From assembly GCF_047948215.1 (NCBI RefSeq), contig NC_134460.1:130316824-130380823 (forward strand): a stretch of DNA of 64,000 nt. The letters run 5' to 3'. The position numbers were made by a program, and so were the translations under genes. The notes under the pieces are model-generated. The model searched no databases, was not told the DNA's origin, and was given only the letters and a program-made list of their open reading frames with translations. Below, piece after piece: positions 1 through 10,682 of this stretch. The stretch is from Lycorma delicatula (Eukaryota > Arthropoda > Insecta > Hemiptera > Fulgoridae). The number at the start of each line of letters is the position of its first letter. Position 1 is the first letter of the stretch.

Positions 1-773
1 CAAATTTGAAACTATTTTATGAATAAAATAAATTTCAAATCTCCACCTCTCCTCATTTTTCTCTCATTCAAATACACATAATATGCTTCAATTGAACAAA
101 ATATATGATGCGAAATAGTAAAATACAACTTGTTTTTCTTTCTTACTGCGTACGCTTGTTATATATTTAATTACTATGAAAATACTTTAGTAAATTAATA
201 AATTTAAATTCTATAAATATCAGCATTTTAAATACGAGATGTTATTGTTTATAAATATATAAATCTACACTTGTAGATCAGACGTAGAACGAAAAAAAAT
301 TATATATATGTTTCAGTACTCTCAACGTTACAGAGAACAATGAAACATACCAGAAATCTACTATATTTTATATATCTATATTATATATTCATATCATATA
401 TCTACTATAGTTCTGACAGTATATTGCATTCTAAATTGTGCAAAAATGTACGCGTATTTGTGAAACTATTACATTCACTTTTTATTTGTTGTGTTTATGT
501 TATAATAAAACATTTAATTAGCTTCAGTATATTTTATTAACTGACTAAAGAACGTAGTTATCATCTAATAACAACAAAATAACAATAGTGTATCCACCTG
601 AGTAAATCATATGTAAATCAGTAATCGATAGTTGATAGTTTTTAATGGCGCGTAATTAAATGCATCTATGACACATACATCTATGACAATATTGTCATTA
701 AGAAAACAAAAATATCGTAGTTGATAATCATAAATATTTTCAGTAATATAATTTTAATATTACAAAAGAAATG

Positions 774-808
<35 letters not shown>

Positions 809-1355
809 AAATATATTATTATTTTATTTCTTTTATAGGAAAAGTGAAGTAAAATACATAAAAATTAAATTGTCAGAATATGTATGCATATTTTTAAAGA
901 AACATCATTCTACAATCATGATCTCATCTTCACACTACTTTCGCTTATTTAAGAGTATAGTGAAGTAATGTGAAGTGAATGGACTGCTGACCATTATTTT
1001 TCATTTAAGATGTAGGTTAAATCATAAAATGTATTAAATCAATAATACAACTTTATGTTCTATAGGAGCAATGAATTTAAAAAAGTATATTTCTAGAGTA
1101 ATAAATTTTAAAAAACCGTTCACATAAAAAGAGTGTTTAAAAAAAAATCATGATTTTTATTTATATATTTGGTAATAATATATTTAAAAAATACCATAGT
1201 AATGATTTTAAAACGTTTATTGCGAAATGAGAAATGAACTTCTTACTGTGTACATTTTATATAAATTAATTTTTTTTTAAATAAAGTAACTGATCGTTAC
1301 TTTTCTTATTTTATACTTATAAAATAATGAAATAAATTTGTGAGTGTGTGTGTGT

Positions 1356-1419
<64 letters not shown>

Positions 1420-1879
1420 GCTCTAACTCTCTTCGACATATTTGTACAAATGGCAATGGATTATAATCACTTATTTTAATTATTATGATGACTTGATAAA
1501 ATAAATAAATAAAATTATACATTTTTTCGATATAAGAAAAATAAAAAATAATAATCAGATCACAATTATAATCAAATCTAGTTAAGTGATTTCATTATAG
1601 CCATTCTATAATTAAAGAAACAAATAGCTGAGGAAACAAAACAGCTGGTAAAAGGGTCATGATACTTTCAGAACTGTAAATTGGTAACACAGTGATGACT
1701 TTTGATTAGCTGTTTCAATAAAACTATTTTGTTTATAACTTCAAAATTTCATTGAAATTGGAAGTTATATTTGGAAATTTCTCTTGAAATTTACGAAACT
1801 ATTGAAGAGCTGCAATGATTTTTTTTTATTTCTGTGGATGGAAAACGGTTAACATTTACTTTTGTACGACCACGCAATA
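1..1879. other. AT-rich non-coding stretch
   Basis: No coding similarity is visible. The stretch holds a short (TA)n run near 772-800 and a (TG)n run at 1340-1416. Short open frames here are simple-sequence or AT-rich chance frames. The last 250 bases or so may be the degraded 5' part of the mariner remnant that follows, but I cannot place its terminal repeat. Confidence 0.6.
1340..1416. repeat. (TG)n microsatellite
   Basis: About 38 TG units run almost uninterrupted, with an AG variation near 1361. The open frame on the minus strand that reads as alternating Thr and His is produced by this repeat and is not a gene. Confidence 0.95.
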
Positions 1880-2111
1880 CGAACAAAGATGTTTGAACTG
1901 TAGAAGTTTTTAAGTGGATAGAAAAATTTAACGACGGTCAAAATTAAGCGACTTACAAGCTGGATATCCGATTGAAATTTAACTCTAGCGCTTGAAGGTA
2001 GCATAAGCTCTCTCACCAAGAAGACTCACAGATTACAGTTGAGATTATAGCTAAAAAAAATTACAAGAGTTGGAACAGTTCATGGCATATCACCAACAAG
2101 TTCCACAACAT
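1880..2111 (+). pseudogene. mariner-type transposase remnant, N-terminal part
   Basis: Decayed N-terminal helix-turn-helix region of a mariner-family transposase, the nuclear enzyme that cuts and pastes its own element. On the + strand the text reads EVFKWIEKFNDGQ, matching the usual mariner EV(F/Y)KW..RFK.GR stretch, and later ITVEIIA, the equivalent of the RRLTV..IA helix. Several stops and frame changes lie between. The match is interrupted near 2112 by an opposite-strand LINE tail and resumes after 2843 with the C-terminal catalytic part. The middle of the transposase, including the first catalytic aspartate, is not seen. The N-terminal call rests on short motifs; the C-terminal half is much stronger. 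Confidence 0.5.
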
Positions 2112-2842
2112 CCTGATATCCTGATCCTTGGGGTGGCGAGGGTGGGAAGACACCCTCCGCCACCCCCTCCGTTCCGAGCCCTTATGGCTTTACCGGAGGT
2201 GATCTTCGAAACCTCGGCTTTTGACATATTACAGTCCGCCTCGGCCAGGATGCCACCGATGCAAATGCCACGAGTGACATTACCATCGGTGTACTAGTAA
2301 TTAATGAACTCAAAACAATCTCACACAGCTCACAGAGTCTTAAGCAAGACCGAAAATACCTAACTAACAAAGGAATTGAACTATCTACCCGTAGAAGATA
2401 AAAGTGAGTTCAACACACAACACAAAACATAAAAATATTACATGGTACAATAACATTGAAACAAAACAAAACAAGGACTAGAACAACAAAAACATAACTT
2501 ATAATAAAACTAGAATAAAAGAGAAGTCCAAGCAGAGCTCTAGATCCCCTCAGCAATCCTTTCCTTTGCTAAGTACACTACAAAACTCTCCACTATTGTC
2601 CATTCGGCCTGGCTCCTCCAGTTTACACGGAGATCAAACGCCGACCCGATAAGATCAACCCGACGAATGGTCTCCATACGCATTAATTCGTAGTTCGAGC
2701 ACTCATAAAGAATATGGTAGGGATCTTCCAATTGTCCACACTGAGAACACACCCCAGAATCTACCTGGCCGAATTTCTGCAGTCTATCCCTAAAAGAACC
2801 ACTCCCGGAAAAAAATTGCGTCACATATTTATTAGGATGCAC
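2112..2842 (-). pseudogene. LINE ORF2 C-terminus and 3' UTR (R1/Jockey-like), 5'-truncated
   Basis: The 3' end of a non-LTR retrotransposon, read on the minus strand. The open frame from 2842 to 2540 begins HPNKYVTQFFSGSGSFRDRL and carries a zinc-knuckle CSQCG...HILYEC, the conserved tail after the reverse transcriptase of R1/Jockey-superfamily elements. It ends AKERIAEGI at 2540. Below it lies about 430 bases of 3' UTR, GC-richer near 2110-2300. Everything upstream of the HPNK motif is missing, which fits ordinary 5' truncation during LINE integration. The element sits inside a mariner relic on the opposite strand. No clear target-site duplication or poly(A) tail is visible, so the exact 3' boundary is approximate. 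The frames at 2070-2297 (+) and 2182-2370 (-) lie in the UTR. Confidence 0.75.
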
Positions 2843-3150
2843 TTATGAGGCGTACCGCAAACCAACAACAATAAAACAAAATAGGTTCCAAGTGAACATA
2901 TCTGCTTCACGATAATGTCCGGTCTCACGCAGCTCAGATAACTCGAGAAGCCATCGACAAATTATATTGTGAAATAGTACTTCACCCCATAAGTCTTGAA
3001 TTGACAACACTGGATTTCCGCTTTTTTGGACCACTCAACGATTCACTACATAATAAGAAGTTTAATGGTGATGACGAAGTGAAAAAAAATTTGCTATTTA
3101 TTGGTTCCGACAACATGACAAAATATCTTTGTAGCAGACATAAACTGTAA
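2843..3150 (+). pseudogene. mariner transposase remnant, C-terminal catalytic part
   Basis: C-terminal third of a mariner-family transposase. From about 2893 a single open frame runs to the TAA at 3148 and reads YLLHDNVRSHAAQITREAI, the mariner catalytic LLHDNARPHTA block with its aspartate (GAT at 2911) intact. It continues LDFRFFGPLNDSLHNKKF (normally SD.HLFGPLK..L.GKKF) and DDEVKKNLLF. The PPYSPDLAPSD motif is degraded to an HPISLELTTLD version, so the third catalytic residue is still an Asp in register. The frame has a stop at 2890-2892 just upstream. The N-terminal half lies left of an inserted LINE tail. The family call is firm; the element is not functional. Confidence 0.82.
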
Positions 3151-3334
3151 TTACTCTTATACAATTGTAATTACTGACTATATAATCAAATACAAAATAT
3201 TGTTTCACGATTAATTTTAACAAAATATAACTAAATTTTATGGTAGAATCAGAAAAAAACTTCCCAACAATATTAAAACATATATATATATATATATATT
3301 TTTTTTAATGGGAAAATGTGATAATTTTTTTTCT
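3151..3334. other. AT-rich non-coding gap
   Basis: No gene is seen. It contains a short (TA)n run near 3282-3299 and should include the lost 3' terminal repeat of the mariner relic, which I cannot identify. Confidence 0.5.
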
Positions 3335-3483
3335 TGAAGAATTAATTTACCACAGAAGCTTGTAGGTGGTAATATTAAAATTGAATTTTGAAGCGTTTGA
3401 AAAATGGCACCGCCTGATCGGGATTCAAACCCGGTACTCCCGAATGAAATGCCGAGACGCTACCACTCCACCATGGAGATCGG
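3335..3483 (-). mobile_element. tRNA-derived SINE, family A
   Basis: On the minus strand the element starts near 3483 with a polymerase III A box (TGGTGGAGTGGTAG) and a B box (GGTTTGAATCC) about 35 bases later, then an unrelated body. It ends in a tail containing AAGCTTCTGTGGTAAATTAA-type sequence at 3335-3357. The same head, body and tail recur on the plus strand at 4459-4606, which shows this is an interspersed repeat and not a tRNA gene. The tRNA-like part most resembles a glycine-type tRNA, but this is tentative. Confidence 0.85.
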
Positions 3484-4458
3484 TAATTTAAAGCAAATAT
3501 TATTTTATACATCAAAAATTTATTAAATCTTTTAAATATTAAAACGATAAGTTTAGTTTTACACATAAAATTAAATAAGCCTATAAATTATTTAAAATAT
3601 ATGCTCGTACAATTTTTTTATTGATTTCTCTGAAAATTCAAAAAACATTTCAACATAAGAATCTTTATCTTAATTGTATTGTATATTTTTAAACTTAATA
3701 AAAACAAACAAAATATCACATATTTAAATAATTTAAAAAACATCATTAAAATTAATCGAATAATAGTTTTAAACCCGAATGCCAATAAAGAATCAAAGTA
3801 TAGTGTCTTATAATTTATAATATAAATTACGTATATTTAGAATCGTTTATAGATTATGCATTGTTGAATGAATATCTAAATTATCCATACATTATAAATG
3901 TTACCAGTTTATTTCCATCCTATACAAATCTGTTACTTTAGAATTAATCTCTCGTATTTAAATGAATTTATTGTTTCATTAAAATGAGTGCGAGAGAAAG
4001 TGATCAGAAAACATACACAAGAGTACAATTTTATAAATATAAAACAACTTTTTTTTTTATATAATAATAATCCTTATTCTTTATTAATTATTAAGCAAAT
4101 TAAAAAAAAATATATATACACATATATATTATAAGTATATATATGTTGAAAGCCCCATTAAAAAAAAAAAACGAGATAAAAGCTGATGCTCATTTGTATC
4201 ATTAAATATTTCTTTATCATTAAATATTTGATTATTCAATGCACCAATTATATTAATAAATAACTTAGATTTCTATTTATATAATTAACTAAAAAAAAAA
4301 ACTAATTAAATTTTCTTCCATGTCAATTTGAAAATACTTAACATCAACAAATCTACGTAGTAATATATTTATATAAATTATTTAGATTACATAATATAAA
4401 ATGGGTTAAAAATGTGTAAGTAATTTGATAACCGAAGATTTGATAAAAGTGAAATTTT
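3484..4458. other. AT-rich spacer between two inverted SINEs
   Basis: No gene is recognised. It contains poly-A/T tracts and short TA runs (about 4110-4145). Confidence 0.5.
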
Positions 4459-4606
4459 GATCTCCATGGTGGAATGGTAGTATTTCGGCCTTTCATCCGG
4501 GAGTTCCGGGTTCGAATCCCGGTCAGATATCCCATCTTTCATTCGCTAAAAAATTCCATTTCCGTATTCCTACGTAGAAGCTTCTGTGGTAAATTAATTC
4601 ATCTAG
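4459..4606 (+). mobile_element. tRNA-derived SINE, family A
   Basis: Plus-strand copy of the family seen at 3335-3483. A box TGGTGGAATGGTAG at 4468, B box GGTTCGAATCC at 4510, and the family tail AGAAGCTTCTGTGGTAAATT at 4577-4596. The two copies point away from each other about 1 kb apart, so a transcript crossing both could fold. Confidence 0.87.
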
Positions 4607-5557
4607 TAAAAAAATAATAATTCTTTACCATTATACACAATTATTTTTTTTTACGAAATAAAATTTCTGCCGCTTATACTAGCTCAGTAAATCTATCAAA
4701 CGAAATATTAACAAATATATTTCAATTTTAACAAGCTAGAGGAAACCGTATCTGCTGTTTTTATAATTCATCTAAAGCAGAATATCCTTTGTTTATCCAA
4801 ATACAACGAAAAAACCAATTTTGATTTTTTTTTGGAATGCTGTGGTAAGAACTCGAAGTTGCATTAATACAATGTCTAAATATAACTAATATTTCTAAAA
4901 TATTAAGTAATAGAACCCGCTTTAGAAAAACAGGATTGTTTTTTAGTAATAACAAAAAAAGGTACATGCAAAAAAAGAATTTTCTTAACCACAAAAAATA
5001 TAGAAAAAATTCTAAAAAAAATTAACAATTTTTATTTTGAAAAATTCAATTTGAAATATAAAAATTGTTTTTTTGTTAGTAAAATAATAATAACGGTTGC
5101 AGGCGATTTGAAATGAAAGACAAGTTCCGTGTGAAATCTACTTAGCTCTATTTAAGAGTAACCAATATTTCACAATATGCTTAACAGGGAAAGTTAAGAA
5201 TGAAACGGTTTCCCATTACTTCTTTATTGAGCTCTTACATATCACCATGCGTCAAACTCTTTTAAAGGCAAGTATATTCTGCATTATGAATCACACGTTC
5301 ATTAAATTCACCACAGGAACTGTCTGTGTCGTAAAATTACATATTCATAAATAAAATAAGACACAGCCACCTATACTGAATAAATTTTCTGGATAACAAA
5401 CTGTTGAAAAAAATCTTTAAATAACAACAATAAAATTGTAATAAACATTTAAATATTAAAAAATAAAATTCATAACATTAATATTTTACAATCTCAATTG
5501 AAGACGTTAAAATTATAATGACTTGAGAAAAAATATTCTAATTGTTTATATATATAC
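4607..5557. other. Unassigned AT-rich stretch with a less AT-rich block at about 5098-5350
   Basis: No gene is recognised. The block at about 5098-5350 has normal-looking base composition and may be an old repeat or a host non-coding element. No open frame longer than about 77 codons occurs and none has a recognisable motif. Confidence 0.4.
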
Positions 5558-5719
5558 AAGCCGATCAGGGGTCTCCGCTCTTTGGATCCCCGCTGTATTT
5601 GTTATTCTCATGGTTGTAAGAATAATACCGATAAAATGTCATTGCAAGACCGCTGTTGTAGGCTATTATATATTTTTAGAAAACGTTTGGATTTAGGGTA
5701 GTCTCCAATCAACAGTGCT

Positions 5720-6127
5720 TCAAGTACCCACCGCAGTTCTTGAATTGGAGGTAAATGAACATTTTCCTGACACACAACATATTCCTTTTGATTCCCCTTT
5801 CCATTTCCGAGAATACCAATAAGAGCACCCTTCTGTCATGGCACCAATATGTCCATGATAGGCGTACTTAATCTGTACATTATAGCTAAAGACCCTTCTA
5901 TCCTTAAGCAACCATGGTAGTTCTACAACGACATCAGTATGAATTCGTGAGGAATTTAACTGCAACTCGCGTTGTAAATTTATTACAGCCCGAGTCTGGG
6001 TGAAGCGGTTTCGATCAGCAAGTAACCGAGAATCATGTACTTCAGCTGTTTCAGAGAACCGAGATACTCTCATCCTTTTAGCAGATTTTGAATAATAACA
6101 AAGGTTACTTCTCTTTCTTGAAGGCAT
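5720..6127 (-). pseudogene. Helitron replicase/helicase, N-terminal fragment
   Basis: A 135-codon open frame. The first 70 residues are Arg-rich, of the type FSETAEVHDSRLLADRNRFT, resembling the repetitive basic N-terminus of insect Helitron proteins. Residues about 80-118 read YNVQIKYAYHGHIGAMTEG followed by CSYWYSRKWKGESKGICC, matching the cysteine-containing (Y..H..IG.MT..C..C...K.K.E..G.CC) block before the Rep domain. One expected cysteine is replaced (CSYW). After VSGK the frame shifts, and the continuation (PPIQELRWVLEALLIGDYP) is readable in another frame down to about 5620. The HUH Rep nuclease and PIF1-like helicase domains are absent. The intact protein would nick and unwind DNA for rolling-circle transposition. 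The fragment is dead. Confidence 0.72.
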
Positions 6128-6271
6128 ATTTTTTTAAGTTTTGACAAACCAATATCGACAATCAAAATAAAAAATAGAAACCTATAAACGTTTTCTAAAT
6201 GTGCTAATTTAAGCTAATTATAATAATAATAATTTTATAATAATCATGTAATAAAATATTTAAAAGTATAT

Positions 6272-6444
6272 AGATTGAAGTATATATCAATTAACCACAC
6301 ATCTCAGGAATGGTCGAACTGAGAATGTACAAGACTACACTTCATTTACACTCATACATATCATCCTCATTCATCCTCTGAAGAATTATCTAAAACGGTA
6401 GTTACCGGAGGCTAAACAGGAAAAAGAAAAGATTGAAGTATATA
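6272..6444. repeat. Target-site duplication pair around SINE
   Basis: Exact 15-base direct repeats at 6272-6286 and 6430-6444 bound the truncated SINE and fix both its ends. Confidence 0.93.
6287..6429 (+). mobile_element. 5'-truncated tRNA-derived SINE, family C
   Basis: The 3' half of family C: TCAATTAACCACACATCTCA start, CAAGACTACACTTCATTTAC middle, and the tail TTACCGGAGGCTAAACAGG. It is flanked by an exact 15-base target-site duplication, AGATTGAAGTATATA, at 6272-6286 and 6430-6444. That proves insertion by target-primed reverse transcription into the older Helitron. Confidence 0.93.
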
Positions 6445-6660
6445 GATCACAATTTTTTTCTTTTACTATGGTATAAATATGATGTATTCTTTAATATATT
6501 AACTCCTATTAGGAATATCGTTATAATTCTAATTTTTGAAATAATGGCCAAGTCTCTTATGTATAAATCTGCAAAGTTTTATTAAAATCTGACGAGTAGT
6601 TTTTGTTTGATGCGGACACACGGACGACCCTATTTATCATTTTATTATGTTATATATCTT

Positions 6661-7320
6661 ATTTTTTCACAAATTCGTAAATTTATAATTACTAAGCTTC
6701 CTAAATATTATTTTGAACAGCAAATCCCAAACAAAATAATAGATAAAAAACAAACAATCGTTTTTTTTCAAAAAAAAATTTCTTGATTAGTCACAATCCA
6801 TCTACATCTATAATTAAGATTGGAACAGATTATAAAGTAAACAATCCGATGCGTTGTGACCACTAGCAAACTGTCTGAGTGTAAATACAGTATTAATTTC
6901 TAGAAAAAGAGTAACGGATAGACATTATAAAAAAAAAATCAAATTTTATTCTTATGATATATGACATACGGACAAACGGAAATCATAATTCGGGGCTGTA
7001 AAGGGACCTGTCCAAAAACAGAAAGTTAGAAATAAACCAATGATTATGAGAAAATTGCTTACAACTGATAAAAAAATATATAAAATAAAATGTTCTACAT
7101 AATAACAAATATTCAAAATTTATATAAATCGTGTACCGTATTTTTAAGAAATTAAATTTAGCATTTTAATGAAATATCAAGAAGTAATAATTCTTTTTTT
7201 TTCTTTAGTCGCTAGAATACAAAAAGTTGTTTCTGGCACTCCACACGACATCTTTTTTTATTTTGCCAAGAATCGCTGATTATACATTTCTATTGCGTTT
7301 ACAACTATTTTTTTATCTTG
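6661..7320. other. AT-rich non-coding stretch
   Basis: No gene or repeat is recognised. Two poly-A/T blocks are present. Confidence 0.5.
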
Positions 7321-7472
7321 TTTAACCTCCGGAACCACCGTTAAGTATTGCTTCAGAGGATGAGATAAATGATTTGTAGCGTGTGTGAAAAATACCATGC
7401 CTGACCGGGATTCGAACCCGGGACCTCCGGATGAAAGACCGAGACGCTACCACTCGCGCCACGGAGATCGGC
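7321..7472 (-). mobile_element. tRNA-derived SINE, family B
   Basis: The minus-strand head has A box GCGCGAGTGGTAGCGTCTCG and B box GGTTCGAATCC at the perfectly paired CCCGGGTTCGAATCCCGG stem. The body holds TTTTTCACACACGCTACAAA, and the tail TCATCCTCTGAAGCAATACT then CCGGAGGTTAAA. The head is shared with family A, the tail with family C. Imperfect flanking repeats (GCGTTTACAACTATTT at about 7297 and GCGCTTTCAGCTATTT at about 7471) may be a decayed target-site duplication. Confidence 0.9.
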
Positions 7473-7655
7473 GCTTTCAGCTATTTGTTTCCAATGAACT
7501 CTACGTTTACTTCTCCTTCTACATTCTGGAGGTATCCATATAAACGCCTTCCTTGGCAACTAATCACCTGTCATTTTTATTAAATATTCACACCACAGTA
7601 GCCGCTTCTTTTTATGAAATCGATTATATTATCTTTTACTTTATATCATTTTTTT

Positions 7656-7835
7656 TCTAGTCTCTGGGACTACTGTTAGGTATTGTTTCAGAGAATGAGA
7701 TAAAATGACAATTTATTGTAACTTGTGAAAATAATATGGCCGGGATTCGAATCAGAGACCTCCGGATAAAATATTTTACGTTCTTATTTCCGAACTTATC
7801 CAGTCTTATGATTTTTTAACTACGCTACCAATAAT
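7656..7835 (-). mobile_element. Degenerate tRNA-derived SINE, family B
   Basis: A diverged copy just beyond the previous SINE in the same orientation. The tail (GTTTCAGAGAATGAGATAAA on the plus strand), B box (GGGATTCGAATC) and CTACGCTACC near 7822 can still be followed, but the tRNA-like head is broken by extra bases. Confidence 0.65.
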
Positions 7836-9717
7836 TCATGTTCATTGTCCAATTTTTAAGAATAATTTTGTAAAAACTGCTCGTAAATTACAGAAATATG
7901 TTTTATAATTTTTTTTCTAAAAAAAAAAGAAATTAAAATTGATACCGGTTAATAAAACTTATGATGGTAGATGATTGTGACCAACACAAGTCCGAATATA
8001 ACATTATTCTGATCAAGAAAACATCCAAAACATTAATTTCGTGTACGAAATTTTAACACAAATATTTTTAACTGGTAAAAGTTAGTACAAAATATAACCA
8101 AGAACAAATTAACCAAGTAGCTCTGTGTAATAAAAATACAGATAAAATTAAAAAACTTAACCCAGGATAAATTTTTAAATTATTAAAGTTTTAATTACCG
8201 GTTACGTTCTAATTATTAACCCAGATTTTATCTGCTTCCTATGTGACAAAGAAGTAGTAGATATAATATTAGATGTTAAAGTATTAGCAATAAAAAGAGT
8301 AATTTCCTTTCCAGTTATGTTACATGTTACGGGTCAGTTATTAACAAGCAGAATTTAATTACTGTTTATACTAGATATTCGTAAAATGGGAGAGAAAGTG
8401 AACAACTCTCAGCCTTACTTGTCTTTACATATTTACGCGCATGTGTGTTCGTAATGGAAGCATTTTAGTTTCCCTACCGCTTCGCACGTATAAATTTATG
8501 CTCTGTACTTGAAATAAATTGAACTGGACATCACGTATTTCACTTTCCGGTTTTTTTTTTTAAAGTGTAACCATAGTAATAAACGAAAATATTTCTTCGT
8601 TCACGTCACAAACCGACAATCTGTTACCAATTTATTATTATTATTACTATTACAATTATATATGTTATTACGCTAGCTAGGAGACGACAAAAGATGTTGT
8701 TATACAATCATTCCTGTTTTATACTGCAGCACATATTACCTAATAATCTTATAACTGGATCAGATAGCTATATTGTCCTAGCCTAAAAGATTTCTCCCAT
8801 GTTATAAGAACACTGCGTTACAATTTTATTACATTAATATTAGATGTACTACTATATCGTTCATTGTTAGTATTCAAGTCATTACAGGAAAAAATGTTAA
8901 TCTTTACCGTAATATTACATTATGAAATATTCCTTATTACGGTAATAAGGAACTGACGAATAGAAATTTTAATAAATTTTTGTATAATATATGTTGTATA
9001 AACGTTTAACTCCATTAAAAAAAAAGGAGCATTAATTTTAGGAGTAACTATACTCCAGTAAAGTTAAGAAGAAAGAGTTTTCAGTAGAAGTTTTAATAAA
9101 GAAAAAACTGCTTAGTCACGGGTAACCGATATCTCACATCATTCTAACTTTATTATTGAAGTAAACCCCATAAAAAATAAAATAGATACGATAATTGAGA
9201 AAATCTATCATATGCCATTATTTCAATAATCATAATTTCATCTAACAAAGGACATAAATATCAATAAAATAACTTAGCCAAAAACATGAACAATAATCAT
9301 TTCATATCAAAAGAAATGTATGGTTTCTGGTAGTTTCTTCATTCATCCGAATATACAATTAACAATAATATTCTCACCATTTAAATAAAGAAGAAATTTA
9401 GTGTTACAATTAACATTTCCCCCTGTCTAGACTGATCTAGACTGACGGTCTAATAATTATCATTACTTAAATGAAAAATAAATCTGATTTATATCTGTTA
9501 AACCTCATTTATATTAATGCTTCATAATCATTAGGAGGCCTAGAAAGATACTAAAATATCTAATTACAAATAGGATACACTAATAATATAACACTATTAT
9601 AAAATCATAAAATATAAAAAAAATAATGACATTCATACTTATTTATTTTTATACATTTAGTTAAAAAACGATATAATAATATATTAACTCTATTAGAAAT
9701 ATAAATATATATATATA
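7836..9717. other. AT-rich stretch without recognised genes
   Basis: Nothing is recognised. Less AT-rich patches at 8390-8560 could be host non-coding sequence. It contains the perfect palindrome at 8930-8952. Confidence 0.45.
8930..8952. repeat. Perfect short palindrome
   Basis: TTCCTTATTAC, one G, then GTAATAAGGAA: an 11-base stem with a single-base centre. A second, offset inverted pair (ACCGTAATA at 8907 and TATTACGGT at 8935) overlaps it. Confidence 0.85.
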
Positions 9718-10682
9718 TACAGTGTTTCTAAAATGATGAGCTTGCTATTCTTTTTCAAATTCTACTTTTAAAACTAAACCAAAAAAAACCTTAAAATAAA
9801 TGGCAATTTCCCTTTCGTTCTCACCCTGTCCTTCATTCTGTTATTTTTATATAAAAATTTATATCTCAAGTTCTGATGGACGAATCACATTAATATTTTG
9901 TAAGCATCTTTGTAATAAAGTTTTAAGATTAGCAAAAATTCAGGACTTAAATACCTTCGCAAATTACAAAATGGCGGCCATGTTTATTTTCCAATCCGTT
10001 ATATCTCCATAAATATTAGTTTTATCAAAATTTATCTTATTTACTAAAATATATAGCATTTATTTTGAACAAAATGGCATTTTATTTTTTTAAATCGGTT
10101 AACTATTAGTCGAGTTATGGAACAAAATTGATGTTGTAATTTTGTTTCATAATTATTAGGTCTATTATTGTGAGAAAATTATTACTCAATTTGATACTAA
10201 TTTACAATACTAGAATTAACAATAAATAAAAACAATTAATATTTAGTCGAATTGAACGTAAAGTGGAGGATATGAAAACATACACATAATTACATTAATT
10301 TTCTGCCATAACTTGGCTATTTATTAACCGATTTAAAAAAATAGAATGTCATTTTGTTCAAAATAAAAGGCTTAATACTTAAGTAAAAAATAAATTTTGA
10401 TACAACTAATATTTATGAAGATATAACTGATTGAAAAATAAACAAGGCAGCCATTTTGTAATTTGCGAAGGTATTTAAGTCCTGATCTTTTGTTAATTTT
10501 AAGACTTTATTACCAAGACGCTTACCAAATATTAATGTGATTCGTCTATCCGAACTTGAGATATAAATTTTTATATAATAATAACAAAATGGCAGACAGG
10601 GGGAGAACAAAGGATAAATTGCCATTTTTCCTTAGGATATTTTTTGTTTAGTTTATAAGCAGAATCCGAAAAAGTATAGCAT
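9718..10682. mobile_element. Foldback (long inverted repeat) DNA element
   Basis: The left arm (about 9740-10150) and right arm (about 10265-10682) are imperfect reverse complements for roughly 400 bases. The near-mirror open frames at 9800-10012 (+) and 10413-10625 (-), both containing YISSSD.RITLIF and DLNTFANYKMAA, are the two arms read from opposite strands and not genes. The left end has a TACAGTGTTTCTAAAATGAT terminus; the right counterpart is missing where the LINE ORF1 begins at about 10681. There is no transposase inside, so it is non-autonomous. A transcript would form a very long hairpin. Confidence 0.85.

Larger units (their letters stand above)
5558..6660 (-). mobile_element. Decayed Helitron carrying a truncated replicase N-terminus
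   Basis: Minus-strand Helitron-like element. Near the right end (6476-6650) lies the AT-rich 5' region with a GAGTAGTTTTTGTTTG motif, shared in form with the elements at 23459-25146 and 62861-63698. The coding stub lies at 5720-6127. The left end (about 5558-5600) reads on the minus strand as a GC-rich palindromic stretch containing GCGGGGATCC and GCGGAGACCCC, as expected of a Helitron 3' hairpin; no exact CTRR terminus was pinned down. A SINE sits inside (6287-6429). Boundaries are approximate. Confidence 0.6.

Noticed and set aside
1277..1522. Open frame with a long Thr-His repeat
   Set aside because: Produced by the (TG)n microsatellite on the other strand.
3375..3566. Possible tRNA genes at SINE heads (3.4, 4.5, 7.4, 40.3, 55.8, 59.0 kb)
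   Set aside because: The A and B boxes are present, but the acceptor stem does not pair and the sequence continues into repeated SINE bodies and tails.
7353..7559. Open frames with SVSAFHPE.PGSNPGQA-type text (also 3375, 33074, 37268, 58900)
   Set aside because: Translations of SINE B-box regions, recurring wherever the SINE occurs.
9800..10625. Pair of similar 70-residue proteins on opposite strands
   Set aside because: They are the two arms of one foldback read from each strand.
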